This document shows positions 52,921 to 60,997 of a stretch of DNA of 64,000 nt, in pieces. Within the stretch, counting starts at the first letter, position 1. Every line of letters starts with the position of its first letter. The notes below the pieces were generated by a model. The model was not told where the DNA came from. It did no database searches and worked only from the letters and a program-made list of their open reading frames with translations. The position numbers and the translations under genes were made by a program. The stretch is from the NCBI RefSeq assembly GCF_039534125.1, contig NZ_BAAAUV010000008.1:248001-312000 (forward strand). Reading direction: 5' to 3'. This DNA is from Actinocorallia longicatena. GTDB lineage: Bacteria > Actinomycetota > Actinomycetes > Streptosporangiales > Streptosporangiaceae.

Positions 52921-53844
52921 GTGCAGGGGCTGGCGCAGCTGTTGACGCTGGTGGGGAGCGCGGTCGTCTACGCACCGCTGCTGCTGGTCGTCTACTGGTG
53001 CGTGAGCCCGGTGCTGGGGGCCAGGCTGGCGGTGCTGCTCACCCTCAGCGGGGCGCTGAACGAGCTGGTGAAGCTGCTGCTGCACCAGCCCAGGCCGTAC
53101 TGGACCGACACCTCACTGGCCACCTCGGAGCCGATCGCCTCGTTCGGGATGCCCTCGGGGCACGCCCAGAACTCGGTGATCGTGTGGGGGACCCTGGCCA
53201 GGGCGGCCGGGCGGCGGGCCGCCTGGGCGGCGGCCGTGGCCCTGATGCTCGGGATCGGCTGGGCGCGCACGGAGCTGCACGTCCACTCCCCGGCGCAGGT
53301 GCTGGCCGGCTGGGGGGCGGGGCTGATGCTGCTGGCCGGGTGCTGGGCCCTGGAGGAACCGGTGACGGGCTGGTGGCGGGAGCGCCCGCTGGGCGTCCAG
53401 CTCGGCCTGTCGCTGCTGCTCCCGCTGCTCCTGCTCGCCGGGATCCGGGGGGCGGCCGGATCGCTCCAGGACTGGACGATGCCCGCGCAGTGGGCCGAGG
53501 CCGTCAGGCTCGCCGGCGGCCGGACGCCGAGGTTCACCGCCGAGCCGGGGGCGTCGGTCACCGGGCTGCTGGCCGGGATCCTCGCGGGCCTGTCCGTGCT
53601 GGCGGCCAGGGGCGGCTTCACGGTCGCGGGGTCGGCCTGGCAGCGGGTGGCCCGGGTCCCGATCGGCCTGCTGGGCTTCCTGGTCGTCTCCGGCGCCGGC
53701 TACTTCCTCGGCGAGGGGATCGTCATGAAGTTCGTGCTGTTCGCCCTGGCCGGGGCCTGGGCGACCGGGGGCGCGCCGGAGGCCTTCATCCGCATGGGCC
53801 TCGCCTACCGGGGTAGCAGGAACCCCGAGCGCCAACCCGTCTGA
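52921..53844 (+). CDS. PAP2-family membrane phosphatase
   Basis: A 307-aa integral membrane phosphatase with about eight hydrophobic segments. The three PAP2 motifs are KLLLHQPRPYW, PSGHAQNS and a modified third motif ARTELHVHSPAQVLAGW, which keeps Arg and His. Likely dephosphorylates undecaprenyl or other lipid phosphates on the outer side of the membrane. GTG start at 52921. The last 110 residues are an extra membrane region not needed for PAP2 activity. Confidence 0.87.
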   Translation: MQGLAQLLTLVGSAVVYAPLLLVVYWCVSPVLGARLAVLLTLSGALNELVKLLLHQPRPYWTDTSLATSEPIASFGMPSGHAQNSVIVWGTLARAAGRRAAWAAAVALMLGIGWARTELHVHSPAQVLAGWGAGLMLLAGCWALEEPVTGWWRERPLGVQLGLSLLLPLLLLAGIRGAAGSLQDWTMPAQWAEAVRLAGGRTPRFTAEPGASVTGLLAGILAGLSVLAARGGFTVAGSAWQRVARVPIGLLGFLVVSGAGYFLGEGIVMKFVLFALAGAWATGGAPEAFIRMGLAYRGSRNPERQPV

Positions 53845-53884
53845 TCACCCGGCCGGGTGAGGGCCCGCGGGCCCGGCGACCCTA

Positions 53885-53941
53885 GGGTCCGTTGCAAAGC
53901 CACCTGCCCTACTACGCGGGCGCCGACTTCGAAACAGACCC
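53885..53941. mobile_element. Short MITE-like element (57 bp, internally deleted)
   Basis: This piece joins the left 34 bp of the element at 60822-60985 (three mismatches) directly to its right 24 bp (identical), sharing one G at the junction. TA flanks both ends (53883-53884 and 53942-53943). The right TA lies 14 bases before the rpe start and contributes to a TAAACT hexamer there. Confidence 0.8.
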
Positions 53942-53956
53942 TAAACTCGGAGCATC

Positions 53957-54652
53957 ATGGGCATTCAGATCTCTCCCAGCATCCTGTCCGCCGACTTCGC
54001 CCGGCTCGCCGACGAGATCGGCAGGATCTCCGACGCGGCCGACTGGGTCCACGTCGACGTGATGGACAACCACTTCGTCCCGAACCTCACCCTCGGCCTG
54101 CCGATCGTGGAGGCGCTGCTCAAGCACAGCGCGATCCCGGTCGACTGCCATCTGATGATCGAGGACCCCGACCGCTGGGCACCGGCCTACGCCGAGGCGG
54201 GCGCCAAGAGCGTCACGATCCACGCCGAGGCCGCCCGGGCACCGGTCCGCACGTTGCGGCAGATCCGCTCCGCCGGGGCCCGCGCCTCGCTGGCGCTCAA
54301 CCCGGCGACCTCGATCGAGCAGTACGAGGACCTGTTCCCCGAGGTCGACATGATCCTTCTGATGACGGTCGAGCCGGGCTTCGGCGGCCAGAAGTTCCTC
54401 GACATGGTGCTGCCGAAGGTCCGCAGGACCCGCGAGCTGATCAAGGGCCGCGATCTGGACATCTGGCTTCAGGTCGACGGCGGCGTCTCGGCCGAGACGA
54501 TCGAGCGCTGCGCCGAGGCGGGCGCCGACGTGTTCGTGGCGGGCAACGCCGTCTACGGGGCCGAGGACCCCGCCGAGGCGGTGCGTTCGCTGCGCGCCCT
54601 CGCGGAGAAGGCCACCCACTCTGACCAGCCTTTCGGCTTCGGCAACCGGTGA
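53957..54652 (+). CDS. rpe: Ribulose-phosphate 3-epimerase
   Basis: A 231-aa TIM barrel of the pentose-phosphate pathway. Start IQISPSILSADFARL, VDVMDNHFVPNLTLG with catalytic Asp, DCHLMIEDP, TVEPGFGGQKF and the last catalytic Asp in LQVDGGVSAETI. TAAACT, 9 bases before the ATG, and CGGAG close to it are the only start signals; the region upstream is a small mobile element. Confidence 0.96.
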   Translation: MGIQISPSILSADFARLADEIGRISDAADWVHVDVMDNHFVPNLTLGLPIVEALLKHSAIPVDCHLMIEDPDRWAPAYAEAGAKSVTIHAEAARAPVRTLRQIRSAGARASLALNPATSIEQYEDLFPEVDMILLMTVEPGFGGQKFLDMVLPKVRRTRELIKGRDLDIWLQVDGGVSAETIERCAEAGADVFVAGNAVYGAEDPAEAVRSLRALAEKATHSDQPFGFGNR

Positions 54653-54671
54653 GCCGAAGACCGTAACACAA

Positions 54672-54784
54672 CCAAGCGCTCGCTTGGCCAAATGTGGCCG
54701 TGGTGTTGGTCACGTGGTCCTGGGAATGCCTGACATGGCAGACTGGTTGCAGGATCAGAGACCCTCAAACACCCAGAGGGTCTC
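54672..54784 (+). terminator. Hairpins after rpe
   Basis: Two structures follow the rpe stop: CCAAGCG-CT-CGCTTGG (54672-54687), which could also be a TetR-type operator, and GAGACCCTC (54758-54766) pairing with GAGGGTCTC (54776-54784), followed by GTTTG. One of them probably ends rpe; a promoter for the rib operon must lie in between or just after, but I see no clear pair of boxes. Confidence 0.45.
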
Positions 54785-54796
54785 GTTTGAGCAAAG

Positions 54797-54922
54797 CGTG
54801 CTCCGGGGTCGGTGTAATTCCGAACCGGCGGTCAAAGTCCGCGACCCGGCCGAAGCCATCGGCCGGTTGAGCCGGTGGAATTCCGGTACCGACGGTGAAA
54901 GTCCGGATGGGAGGCAGCGCGC
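54797..54922 (+). promoter_or_regulatory. FMN riboswitch (RFN element)
   Basis: Conserved RFN blocks occur in order: GTGCTCCGGGGTCGGTG, TTCCGAACCGGCGGT, AAGTCCGCGACCC, GAGCCGGTGGAATTCCGGT, ACCGACGGTGAAAGTCCG and GGATGGGAGGCAGCGC. A hairpin CCGGGGG/CCCCCGG (54951-54957, 54969-54975) and the site AAGGAGG (54991-54997) lie between it and ribE, so control may act at translation or by early termination. Confidence 0.96.
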
Positions 54923-55005
54923 GAGCCGAACCCTGTCCGCACGCCTGCGGCCGGGGGCGGTTTGAATACCCCCGGAGCTCCCCTTATCAGAAGGAGGACA
55001 GGGGA

Positions 55006-55599
55006 GTGTTCACCGGCATCGTCGAGGAACTCGGCGAAATCGTCAGCAAGACCGACGGCCCGGAATCGGCCGTCCTGGAGATCCGTGGCCCGCTGGTCAC
55101 CTCCGACGCCGTGCACGGCGCGTCCATCGCGGTCAACGGCGTGTGCCTGACCGTGGTCGACCTCAAGGAAGACACCTTCACCGCCGACGTCATGCAGGAG
55201 TCGCTGGATCGTTCCTCCCTCGGAGCGCTCGTGGCGGGTTCCCGCGTCAACCTCGAACGTCCCGTCCGCCTCCAGGACCGCCTCGGCGGCCATCTGGTCC
55301 AGGGCCACGTGGACGGCGTCGGCGAGATCATCAGCCGCACCCCTTCGGAGAAGTGGGAGATCGTCAGGATCTCCCTTCCGTCCGCGATCACGCGCTACGT
55401 GGTCGAGAAGGGCTCGATCACGGTCGACGGCATCAGCCTGACCGTCGTCGAGGCCGCCGAGGACTCCTTCACCGTCAGCTTGATCCCCACCACCCTCGAA
55501 CTGACGACGCTGGGTCGCAAGGGTCCTGGAGACCCCGTGAACCTCGAAGTCGACGTCGTCGCCAAGTACGTGGAACGCATGATCGGAGCACGGAAGTGA
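55006..55599 (+). CDS. ribE: Riboflavin synthase alpha chain
   Basis: A 197-aa protein of two similar lumazine-binding halves: first FTGIVEELGEIVS with VNGVCLTVVD, second HLVQGHVDGVGEI with VDGISLTVVEA. It converts two lumazines to riboflavin. GTG start 9 bases after AAGGAGG. Overlaps ribBA by GTGA. Confidence 0.95.
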   Translation: MFTGIVEELGEIVSKTDGPESAVLEIRGPLVTSDAVHGASIAVNGVCLTVVDLKEDTFTADVMQESLDRSSLGALVAGSRVNLERPVRLQDRLGGHLVQGHVDGVGEIISRTPSEKWEIVRISLPSAITRYVVEKGSITVDGISLTVVEAAEDSFTVSLIPTTLELTTLGRKGPGDPVNLEVDVVAKYVERMIGARK

Positions 55600-56804
55600 C
55601 CATCTTCAACACCATCGAAGAGGCCCTTACCGACATTGCCAACGGCAAGGCCGTTGTCGTCGTCGATGACGAGAACCGCGAGAACGAGGGCGATCTCGTC
55701 TTCGCGGCCGAGCACGCCACCCCCGAGCTGCTGGCCTTCACGGTCCGCTACACCTCCGGCTACATCTGCGCCCCGCTCACCGAGGCCGACGCCGACCGGC
55801 TGAACCTCCCGCCGATGCACCACACCAACCAGGACGTGCGCGGCACGGCCTACACGGTGACGGTCGACGCCTCCGAGGGCGTCTCCACCGGCATCTCGGC
55901 GGCCGACCGGGCGCACACGATCCGGCTGCTGGCCGACCCCTCGACGGTCCCGTCCGACCTGCGCCGTCCCGGCCATGTCGTTCCGCTGCGCGCCCGGGAC
56001 CAGGGGGTCCTGGTGCGCCGCGGGCACACCGAGGCGACCATCGACCTGGCCAGGATGGCGGGGCTGCGCCCGGCCGGCGTCCTGTGCGAGATCGTCAACG
56101 ACGACGGCACGATGGCCCGGCTGCCCCAGCTGGAGATCTTCGCCAAGGAGCACGACCTCAAGCTGATCTCCATCGAGCAGCTCGTGGAGTACCGCAAGCG
56201 GACCGAGTCCCTGGTCTCCCGCGACGCCGAGACCACCATCCCGAACCGGTACGGCTCGTGGCGGGCCGTCGGCTACACCTCCAGGATCGACGGCGGCGAG
56301 CACATCGCCATGGTCCTCGGCGACCTCGCCGACGGCCACGACGTCCTCACCCGCGTCCACTCCGAGTGCCTGACGGGCGACGTCCTGCACTCCGAGCGCT
56401 GCGACTGCGGCACCCAGCTCGACGCCGCCATGGAGGAGATCTCCAGGGCCGGCCGCGGCGTCGTGGTCTACCTGCGCGGACAGGAGGGCCGGGGCATCGG
56501 CCTGATCGCCAAGCTCAAGGCCTACGCCCTCCAGGACGGGGGCGCCGACACCGTCGACGCCAACCTCGAGCTCGGCCACCCGGTCGACGCCCGCGACTAC
56601 GCCAACGCCGCGAACATCCTCACCGATCTCGGCGTGCGGTCGGTCCGGATCCTCACCAACAACCCGCAGAAGGTCGCGGCGCTGTCGCAGTTCGGCCTGG
56701 AGGTCGAAGGCCGCGTCGCCCTCCCGGCACACGTCACCGAGCACAACCGCCGGTACCTGACGGTCAAGCGCGACCGTCTCGGACACGAGATCGAGGGGCT
56801 GTAA
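55596..56804 (+). CDS. ribBA: Bifunctional DHBP synthase / GTP cyclohydrolase II
   Basis: A 402-aa fusion. RibB half (about 1-200): VVVDDENRENEGDLVFAAEH and GVSTGISAADRAHTI, RRPGHVVPL. RibA half (about 205-402): VHSECLTGDVLHSERCDCG with the three zinc Cys, LRGQEGRGIGL and TNNPQKV. Starts both branches of riboflavin synthesis. No ribD is in this operon. Confidence 0.96.
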   Translation: MTIFNTIEEALTDIANGKAVVVVDDENRENEGDLVFAAEHATPELLAFTVRYTSGYICAPLTEADADRLNLPPMHHTNQDVRGTAYTVTVDASEGVSTGISAADRAHTIRLLADPSTVPSDLRRPGHVVPLRARDQGVLVRRGHTEATIDLARMAGLRPAGVLCEIVNDDGTMARLPQLEIFAKEHDLKLISIEQLVEYRKRTESLVSRDAETTIPNRYGSWRAVGYTSRIDGGEHIAMVLGDLADGHDVLTRVHSECLTGDVLHSERCDCGTQLDAAMEEISRAGRGVVVYLRGQEGRGIGLIAKLKAYALQDGGADTVDANLELGHPVDARDYANAANILTDLGVRSVRILTNNPQKVAALSQFGLEVEGRVALPAHVTEHNRRYLTVKRDRLGHEIEGL

Positions 56805-57280
56805 TGAGCGGCGAGGGACGTCCCGAGGACACCACGGTCGAGGCCGCGGGCCTGACCATCGGCATCGTCGCCACCCGCTGGCACGGCCGGATCACCGACC
56901 AGCTCCTGGAGCGCGCCGAGGCCGCGGCCAAGGCCTGCGGGATCGACGCCCCCACCGTGGTGCGCGTCGCCGGGGCGCTGGAACTGCCCGTCGTCGCCCA
57001 GCAACTCGCCCGTACCCACGACGCCGTGGTCGCGCTCGGCTGCGTCATCAGGGGTGAGACGGCCCACTTCGACTACGTCTGCGACTCGGTCACCGACGGC
57101 CTCACCAGGGTCGCCCTCGACGAGTCCACGCCGGTGGGCAACGGCGTCCTGACCACGGACAACATCGCCCAGGCGATCGCCAGGACGGGCCTGCCCGACT
57201 CCAGCGAGGACAAGGGATGGGAGTCGGTGGTGGCCGCGCTGGACACCGCGCTGACCCTCAAGCGCCTCAAGGGCCTGTAA
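56804..57280 (+). CDS. ribH: 6,7-dimethyl-8-ribityllumazine synthase
   Basis: A 158-aa enzyme; TIGIVATRWHGRITDQLLE, GALELPVVAQQLA, VALGCVIRGETAHFDYVC with the catalytic His, and GNGVLTTDN are diagnostic. Starts at ATG 56804 overlapping the ribBA stop (TAATG). Forms icosahedral shells in relatives. Confidence 0.96.
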   Translation: MSGEGRPEDTTVEAAGLTIGIVATRWHGRITDQLLERAEAAAKACGIDAPTVVRVAGALELPVVAQQLARTHDAVVALGCVIRGETAHFDYVCDSVTDGLTRVALDESTPVGNGVLTTDNIAQAIARTGLPDSSEDKGWESVVAALDTALTLKRLKGL

Positions 57281-57337
57281 CGCCCCGTGGTAGTGTCCTG
57301 CCTGTTATCGCGCCTTAACGCGCGGACCGGTACTTGC

Positions 57338-57499
57338 TCGAACCGAGACATGTTCGAAAGGGATGGGAGGCGACTGTGGCCGCGTCACGCGAGGCTATGA
57401 CCCTGCGAGGTAACGCGCATCACGGTCACATCCGGCACGGCGCGGAGCATCGCTCCTGACGGTCGTCTCCCGGTCACCCTTCCATCCCTTTTCGAAAGG
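57338..57499 (+). promoter_or_regulatory. Putative histidine attenuator upstream of hisG
   Basis: TCGAAC (57338-57343) can pair with GTTCGA (57352-57357). Alternatively TTCGAAAGGGATGG (57353-57366) can pair with CCATCCCTTTTCGAA (57482-57496, one bulged T). The two pairings exclude each other. The long pairing would enclose the His-rich peptide frame and cover both its ribosome site (GGGAGG) and part of the site for hisG (GAAAGG, 57495-57500). Confidence 0.6.
57376..57459 (+). CDS. Histidine-rich leader peptide of hisG
   Basis: A 27-codon frame starting GTG 57376, six bases after GGGAGG, whose C-terminal part reads NAHHGHIRHGAEHRS: five His in eleven residues. A second possible start is ATG 57397. 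It lies 47 bases before hisG. His-codon clusters are the hallmark of his leader peptides, where ribosome stalling for lack of His-tRNA changes RNA folding. No other function is expected for so short a peptide. Confidence 0.7.
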   Translation: MAASREAMTLRGNAHHGHIRHGAEHRS

Positions 57500-57506
57500 C
57501 ATCTCC

Positions 57507-58382
57507 ATGCTCTCTCTCGTCCTGCCCAAAGGCTCCCTCGAGAAGGCCACGTTCGAGCTGTTCGGCGCCGCGGATCTGAGCGTCCGGCGGGCCAGTGAAC
57601 GCGACTACCGCGCCTCGATCGACGACCCGCGCATCGACAAGGTCCGCGTCCTGCGCCCGCAGGAGATCCCGACCTACCTCGAGCAGGGCCTGTTCGACCT
57701 CGGCATCACCGGCCGCGACTGGATCTCCGAGACCGACGCCGACGTGGTCTCGCTCGGCGAGCTCAAGTACTCCAAGGCGACCTCGAACCCGGTCAAGGTC
57801 ATCATGGCGGTCCCGAACGACGCTCCCTGGCAGAAGGTCTCCGACCTGCCGGACGGCGTCCGGATCTCCACCGAGTTCCCCGCGCTGACCGACCGCTTCC
57901 TGGCCAAGCACGGCGTCAAGGCCAAGGTCTTCCCGTCCTACGGCGCCACCGAGGCCAAGGTCCCGGACATCGTCGACGTGATCGTCGACCTCACCGAGAC
58001 CGGCTCGTCGCTGCGCAAGAACGGCCTGCGCATCCTCGACACGCTGCTGACCAGCTACACCGAGCTCGTCGCCAACCGCGCCGCCTACGAGGTGCCCGAG
58101 AAGCGGGCCGCGATGGAGGACATCGCGCTGCTGCTCCAGGGCGTCATCCGGGCCCGCGGCAACGTGCTGCTGAAGCTCAACGTGGCGGCCGGCCAGCTCC
58201 AGGACGTCCTGAACGTGGTGCCGTCGATGGCGTCGCCGACCGTCACGCCGCTGGCCGGGGGCGAGATGTTCGCCGTCGAGTCCGTGGTCGCGAAGGTCGG
58301 CATCAACCGGCTGATCCCGAACGTCAAGGCCGCGGGCGGCCGGGACATCCTCGAGATCCCCATCTCGAAGATCATCGACTAG
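57507..58382 (+). CDS. hisG: ATP phosphoribosyltransferase, long form
   Basis: A 291-aa enzyme of the first step of histidine synthesis. LVLPKGSLEKATFELF, the PRPP loop region DVIVDLTETGSSLRKNGL and the C-terminal ACT-like domain (about 215-291) for histidine feedback identify HisG_L. hisE, which precedes hisG in many actinomycetes, is absent here. ATG preceded by GAAAGG. Confidence 0.96.
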   Translation: MLSLVLPKGSLEKATFELFGAADLSVRRASERDYRASIDDPRIDKVRVLRPQEIPTYLEQGLFDLGITGRDWISETDADVVSLGELKYSKATSNPVKVIMAVPNDAPWQKVSDLPDGVRISTEFPALTDRFLAKHGVKAKVFPSYGATEAKVPDIVDVIVDLTETGSSLRKNGLRILDTLLTSYTELVANRAAYEVPEKRAAMEDIALLLQGVIRARGNVLLKLNVAAGQLQDVLNVVPSMASPTVTPLAGGEMFAVESVVAKVGINRLIPNVKAAGGRDILEIPISKIID

Positions 58383-58383
58383 C

Positions 58384-58824
58384 TTGTCCTCCACCGTCTG
58401 GCGCCCCCGCAGAGCCCGCGCCGTCGCCTACGTGATGGCGACCGCGGTCATGGTCCTCATGATCGGACTGGCCGTCCTGGTGCAGGGCACGTTCAAGCTG
58501 CCCGACCGGATCGGCCTCGTCGTCTTCGGCGGGCTGGTCGCGGGGCTGCTGGTCGTGATCGCGCGGGCGAAGGCCGTGGCCGGCCCGGAGGGCCTGACGG
58601 TCGTCAACCCGCTGCGGACCCACCGGTTCGAGTGGGCGCAGATCGTCGGGGTGACCTTCCCGCCGGGTGCGCCCTGGCCGTACCTCGACCTCGCCGACGG
58701 GCGGAACGTGGGTGTGATGGGCATTCAGGGCTCGGAGGGCGCATCGGCCAGGGAAGCCGTCGAGGAGCTGAAAGTCCTGCTCGAGCGGTACGGAGAGGGT
58801 CAAGAGCCCACGCAAGATCGTTGA
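58384..58824 (+). CDS. PH-domain membrane protein (CFP-6-like)
   Basis: A 146-aa protein. Two adjacent membrane segments (about 14-35 and 42-62) are followed by a bacterial PH-like domain (GPEGLTVVNPLRTHRFEWAQ, then GVTFPPGAPWPYLDLADG). The TTG at 58384, one base after the hisG stop, gives the expected N-terminus SSTVWRPRRARAVAYV; no ATG or GTG fits as well. It is translated behind hisG, but a functional link is not evident. Confidence 0.8.
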   Translation: MSSTVWRPRRARAVAYVMATAVMVLMIGLAVLVQGTFKLPDRIGLVVFGGLVAGLLVVIARAKAVAGPEGLTVVNPLRTHRFEWAQIVGVTFPPGAPWPYLDLADGRNVGVMGIQGSEGASAREAVEELKVLLERYGEGQEPTQDR

Positions 58825-58835
58825 ACCTGTGTGAG

Positions 58836-58876
58836 AGAGCTCGTCCGGTGGGCAGGGAGCCCGGCGGACGAGCTCT
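58836..58876 (+). terminator. Terminator after the PH-domain gene
   Basis: AGAGCTCGTCCG (58836-58847) pairs with CGGACGAGCTCT (58865-58876) over a 17-nt loop, 11 bp after the stop, followed by TCTC. Confidence 0.8.
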
Positions 58877-58896
58877 TCTCATGACAGGGGTATCCG

Positions 58897-60567
58897 ATGG
58901 TCCTAGCGGCCGACGATCTCAGGCTGGACGTCAACGGCCTGGACTATCTGATCCTCGCGATCTACTTCGCGACCGTCCTGGGCATCGGCTTCGCCGCGCG
59001 CGCGACCGTCAGGTCCAGCGTCGACTTCTTCCTCTCCGGACGGTCGCTGCCCGCCTGGATCACCGGCCTGGCCTTCCTGTCGGCCAACCTCGGCGCCACC
59101 GAGATCCTCGGGATGGCGGCCAACGGCGCCCAGTACGGCCTGATGACGACGCACTACTACTGGATCGGCGCCGTCCCGGCCATGGTGTTCCTCGGCATCG
59201 TGATGATGCCGTTCTACTACCGCTCCGGCGTGCACAGCGTCCCCGACTTCCTGCGGCGCCGCTTCAATCCGCAGACCCAGCTGCTCAACGCGATCTCCTT
59301 CGCCCTGGCGCAGGTGCTGATCGCGGGCATCAACCTGTACGCCCTGGCGCTGGTGATGCGGGCGCTGCTGGGCTGGCCGCTGCCCGTCTCGGTGGTCGAC
59401 GCGGCGATCTTCGTCCTCGTCTACATCACGCTCGGCGGCCTGTCCTCGGCGATCTACAACGAGGTGCTCCAGTTCTTCGTGATCGTCGCGGGCCTGCTGC
59501 CGCTGGTGCTGCTCGGCCTCAAGAAGGTCGGCGGGTTCTCCGGCCTGGCCGACAAGATCCGTGAATCGAACCTGGGCGAGGCGGGTCTGCACACCTGGAA
59601 GGACACCGGGTTCGGCGACAGCAACCCGATGGACGCCAACTGGCTCGGGCTGCTGCTCGGTCTCGGTTTCGTGCTGTCGTTCGGGTACTGGACCACCAAC
59701 TTCGCCGAGGTCCAGCGCGGGCTGTCGGCGAAGAACACCACGGCGGCGCGGATGACCCCGATCGTCGCGGCGTATCCGAAGATCATCATCCCGTTCGTGA
59801 CGGTCGTGCCCGGCATGATCGCGCTGGTCGTCTTCCCGGCGCTGAGCGAGCCGGGCGCCGACTACAACAACGCGATCCCGATGCTGATGGGCGATCTGCT
59901 CCCCAACGGCGTCCTGGGCGTCGCGCTGACCGGCCTGGTCGCCTCCTTCATGGCGGGCATGGCGGCCAACGTGTCGGGGTTCAACACCGTCTTCACCTAC
60001 GACATCTGGCGCCCGTACCTGAAGCCGGGCCGCGACGACGCCTACTACCTCAAGACCGGGCGGGTCATCACGGTGGTCGGCGTGGTCGGCGGCGTCTTCA
60101 CCGCCTTCATCGCCTCGCAGTACAACAACATCATGGCGTACATGCAGCAGCTGTTCTCCTTCTTCAACGCGCCGCTGTTCGCCACCTTCATCGTCGGCCT
60201 GCTGTGGCGGAAGATGACCCCGTGGGCCGGGTTCTGGGGCCTGCTCATGGGCACGGCCAGCGCCGTCACCTCCTACGCGCTGTACGAGCTCGGCCCGCTG
60301 AAGGACGTCTACGGCTCGGAGCTGAACGCCAGCTTCTGGAACGCGGGCATCGCCTTCGTCGTGGACGTCGTGGTCTCGATCGTGGTCAGCAAGATGACGC
60401 GGCGGACCGTCAAGCCGGACAGCGAGCTCAGGGGCCTGGTGCGCGGCATCCCCTCCGACCACCCCGACGACTCCCACGAGGGCGACGACCGCTGGTACCG
60501 CTCGCCGGTCAAGCTCGGCCTCGGCGCGCTCGTCCTGTCCCTCGCCTGCTACATCCCGTTCTGGTAG
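58897..60567 (+). CDS. Sodium:solute symporter, SGLT-like
   Basis: A 556-aa carrier of the SSS family, closer to sugar/SGLT-type members than the acetate carrier at the start of the window. DFFLSGRSLPAWITGLAFLS and ATEILGMAANGAQYGL are helix-1 signatures; GLVASFMAGMAANVSGFNTV is the conserved helix with Na+ ligands. About 14 membrane segments; a polar C-terminal loop (about 505-530) then a last helix. Substrate is not readable. Followed 9 bp later by a small membrane protein. Confidence 0.9.
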   Translation: MVLAADDLRLDVNGLDYLILAIYFATVLGIGFAARATVRSSVDFFLSGRSLPAWITGLAFLSANLGATEILGMAANGAQYGLMTTHYYWIGAVPAMVFLGIVMMPFYYRSGVHSVPDFLRRRFNPQTQLLNAISFALAQVLIAGINLYALALVMRALLGWPLPVSVVDAAIFVLVYITLGGLSSAIYNEVLQFFVIVAGLLPLVLLGLKKVGGFSGLADKIRESNLGEAGLHTWKDTGFGDSNPMDANWLGLLLGLGFVLSFGYWTTNFAEVQRGLSAKNTTAARMTPIVAAYPKIIIPFVTVVPGMIALVVFPALSEPGADYNNAIPMLMGDLLPNGVLGVALTGLVASFMAGMAANVSGFNTVFTYDIWRPYLKPGRDDAYYLKTGRVITVVGVVGGVFTAFIASQYNNIMAYMQQLFSFFNAPLFATFIVGLLWRKMTPWAGFWGLLMGTASAVTSYALYELGPLKDVYGSELNASFWNAGIAFVVDVVVSIVVSKMTRRTVKPDSELRGLVRGIPSDHPDDSHEGDDRWYRSPVKLGLGALVLSLACYIPFW

Positions 60568-60576
60568 GAGAATCCG

Positions 60577-60822
60577 ATGAAGAGGCTGCTGGCCAACCTG
60601 CTCGACGTCCGTACCGTCATCGGCGGGCTGTTCACCGTCTACGGCGTGATCCTCACGGTGACCGGCCTGCTCGACGAGGCGGAGACCGAGGCCAAGGCGC
60701 AGGGCGTCGACATCAACCTGTGGGTCGGCCTCGGCATGCTCGCGGTCGGGATCGGCTTCCTCGGCTGGACCCTCGCCCACCCGCTCGAGCAGGTCACCGA
60801 GGTCAAGGAGGACCTCGACTAG
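60577..60822 (+). CDS. Small two-TM protein downstream of the symporter
   Basis: An 81-aa protein with two hydrophobic segments (VIGGLFTVYGVILTVTGLL; WVGLGMLAVGIGFLGWTLA) and a polar loop between. TAGGAG precedes the ATG. Its close spacing suggests a symporter accessory subunit. The stop codon TAG is formed by the TA target duplication plus the first G of the mobile element that follows, so the original C-terminus may have differed. Confidence 0.78.
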   Translation: MKRLLANLLDVRTVIGGLFTVYGVILTVTGLLDEAETEAKAQGVDINLWVGLGMLAVGIGFLGWTLAHPLEQVTEVKEDLD

Positions 60823-60985
60823 GGTCTGTTTCAAAGCCACCTGCCCTATTACGCGACGCCCAGGCACGCGCCTCGCGGGCTTGTCGTCGGTCGCCGGCCC
60901 CACACCAGGCCGACTCCCTCCTCCGCACCCCCGAGGCACGCACCTGGACGCCGCTCGCCACGGGCGCCGACTTCGAAACAGACCC
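60822..60985. mobile_element. MITE-like element, 164 bp
   Basis: Ends GGGTCTGTTTCAAAG (60822-60836) and CTTCGAAACAGACCC (60971-60985) are inverted repeats with one mismatch in 15. TA flanks both sides (60820-60821, 60986-60987). It has no coding frame of note. The ends and TA target suggest mobilisation by an IS5/IS427- or IS630-type transposase; no transposase gene is in the window. A shorter copy is at 53885-53941. Confidence 0.82.
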
Positions 60986-60997
60986 TAGGGGCTGGAT

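Noticed and set aside
54672..54687. TetR-type operator after rpe
   Set aside because: The palindrome is good, but no TetR gene is near and it sits where a terminator is expected, so it was kept only as a hairpin.
57338..57357. Second LexA box (TCGAAC...GTTCGA) upstream of hisG
   Set aside because: The spacer is 8 bases and not 4, so it does not fit the LexA pattern; it is better read as an RNA hairpin arm.
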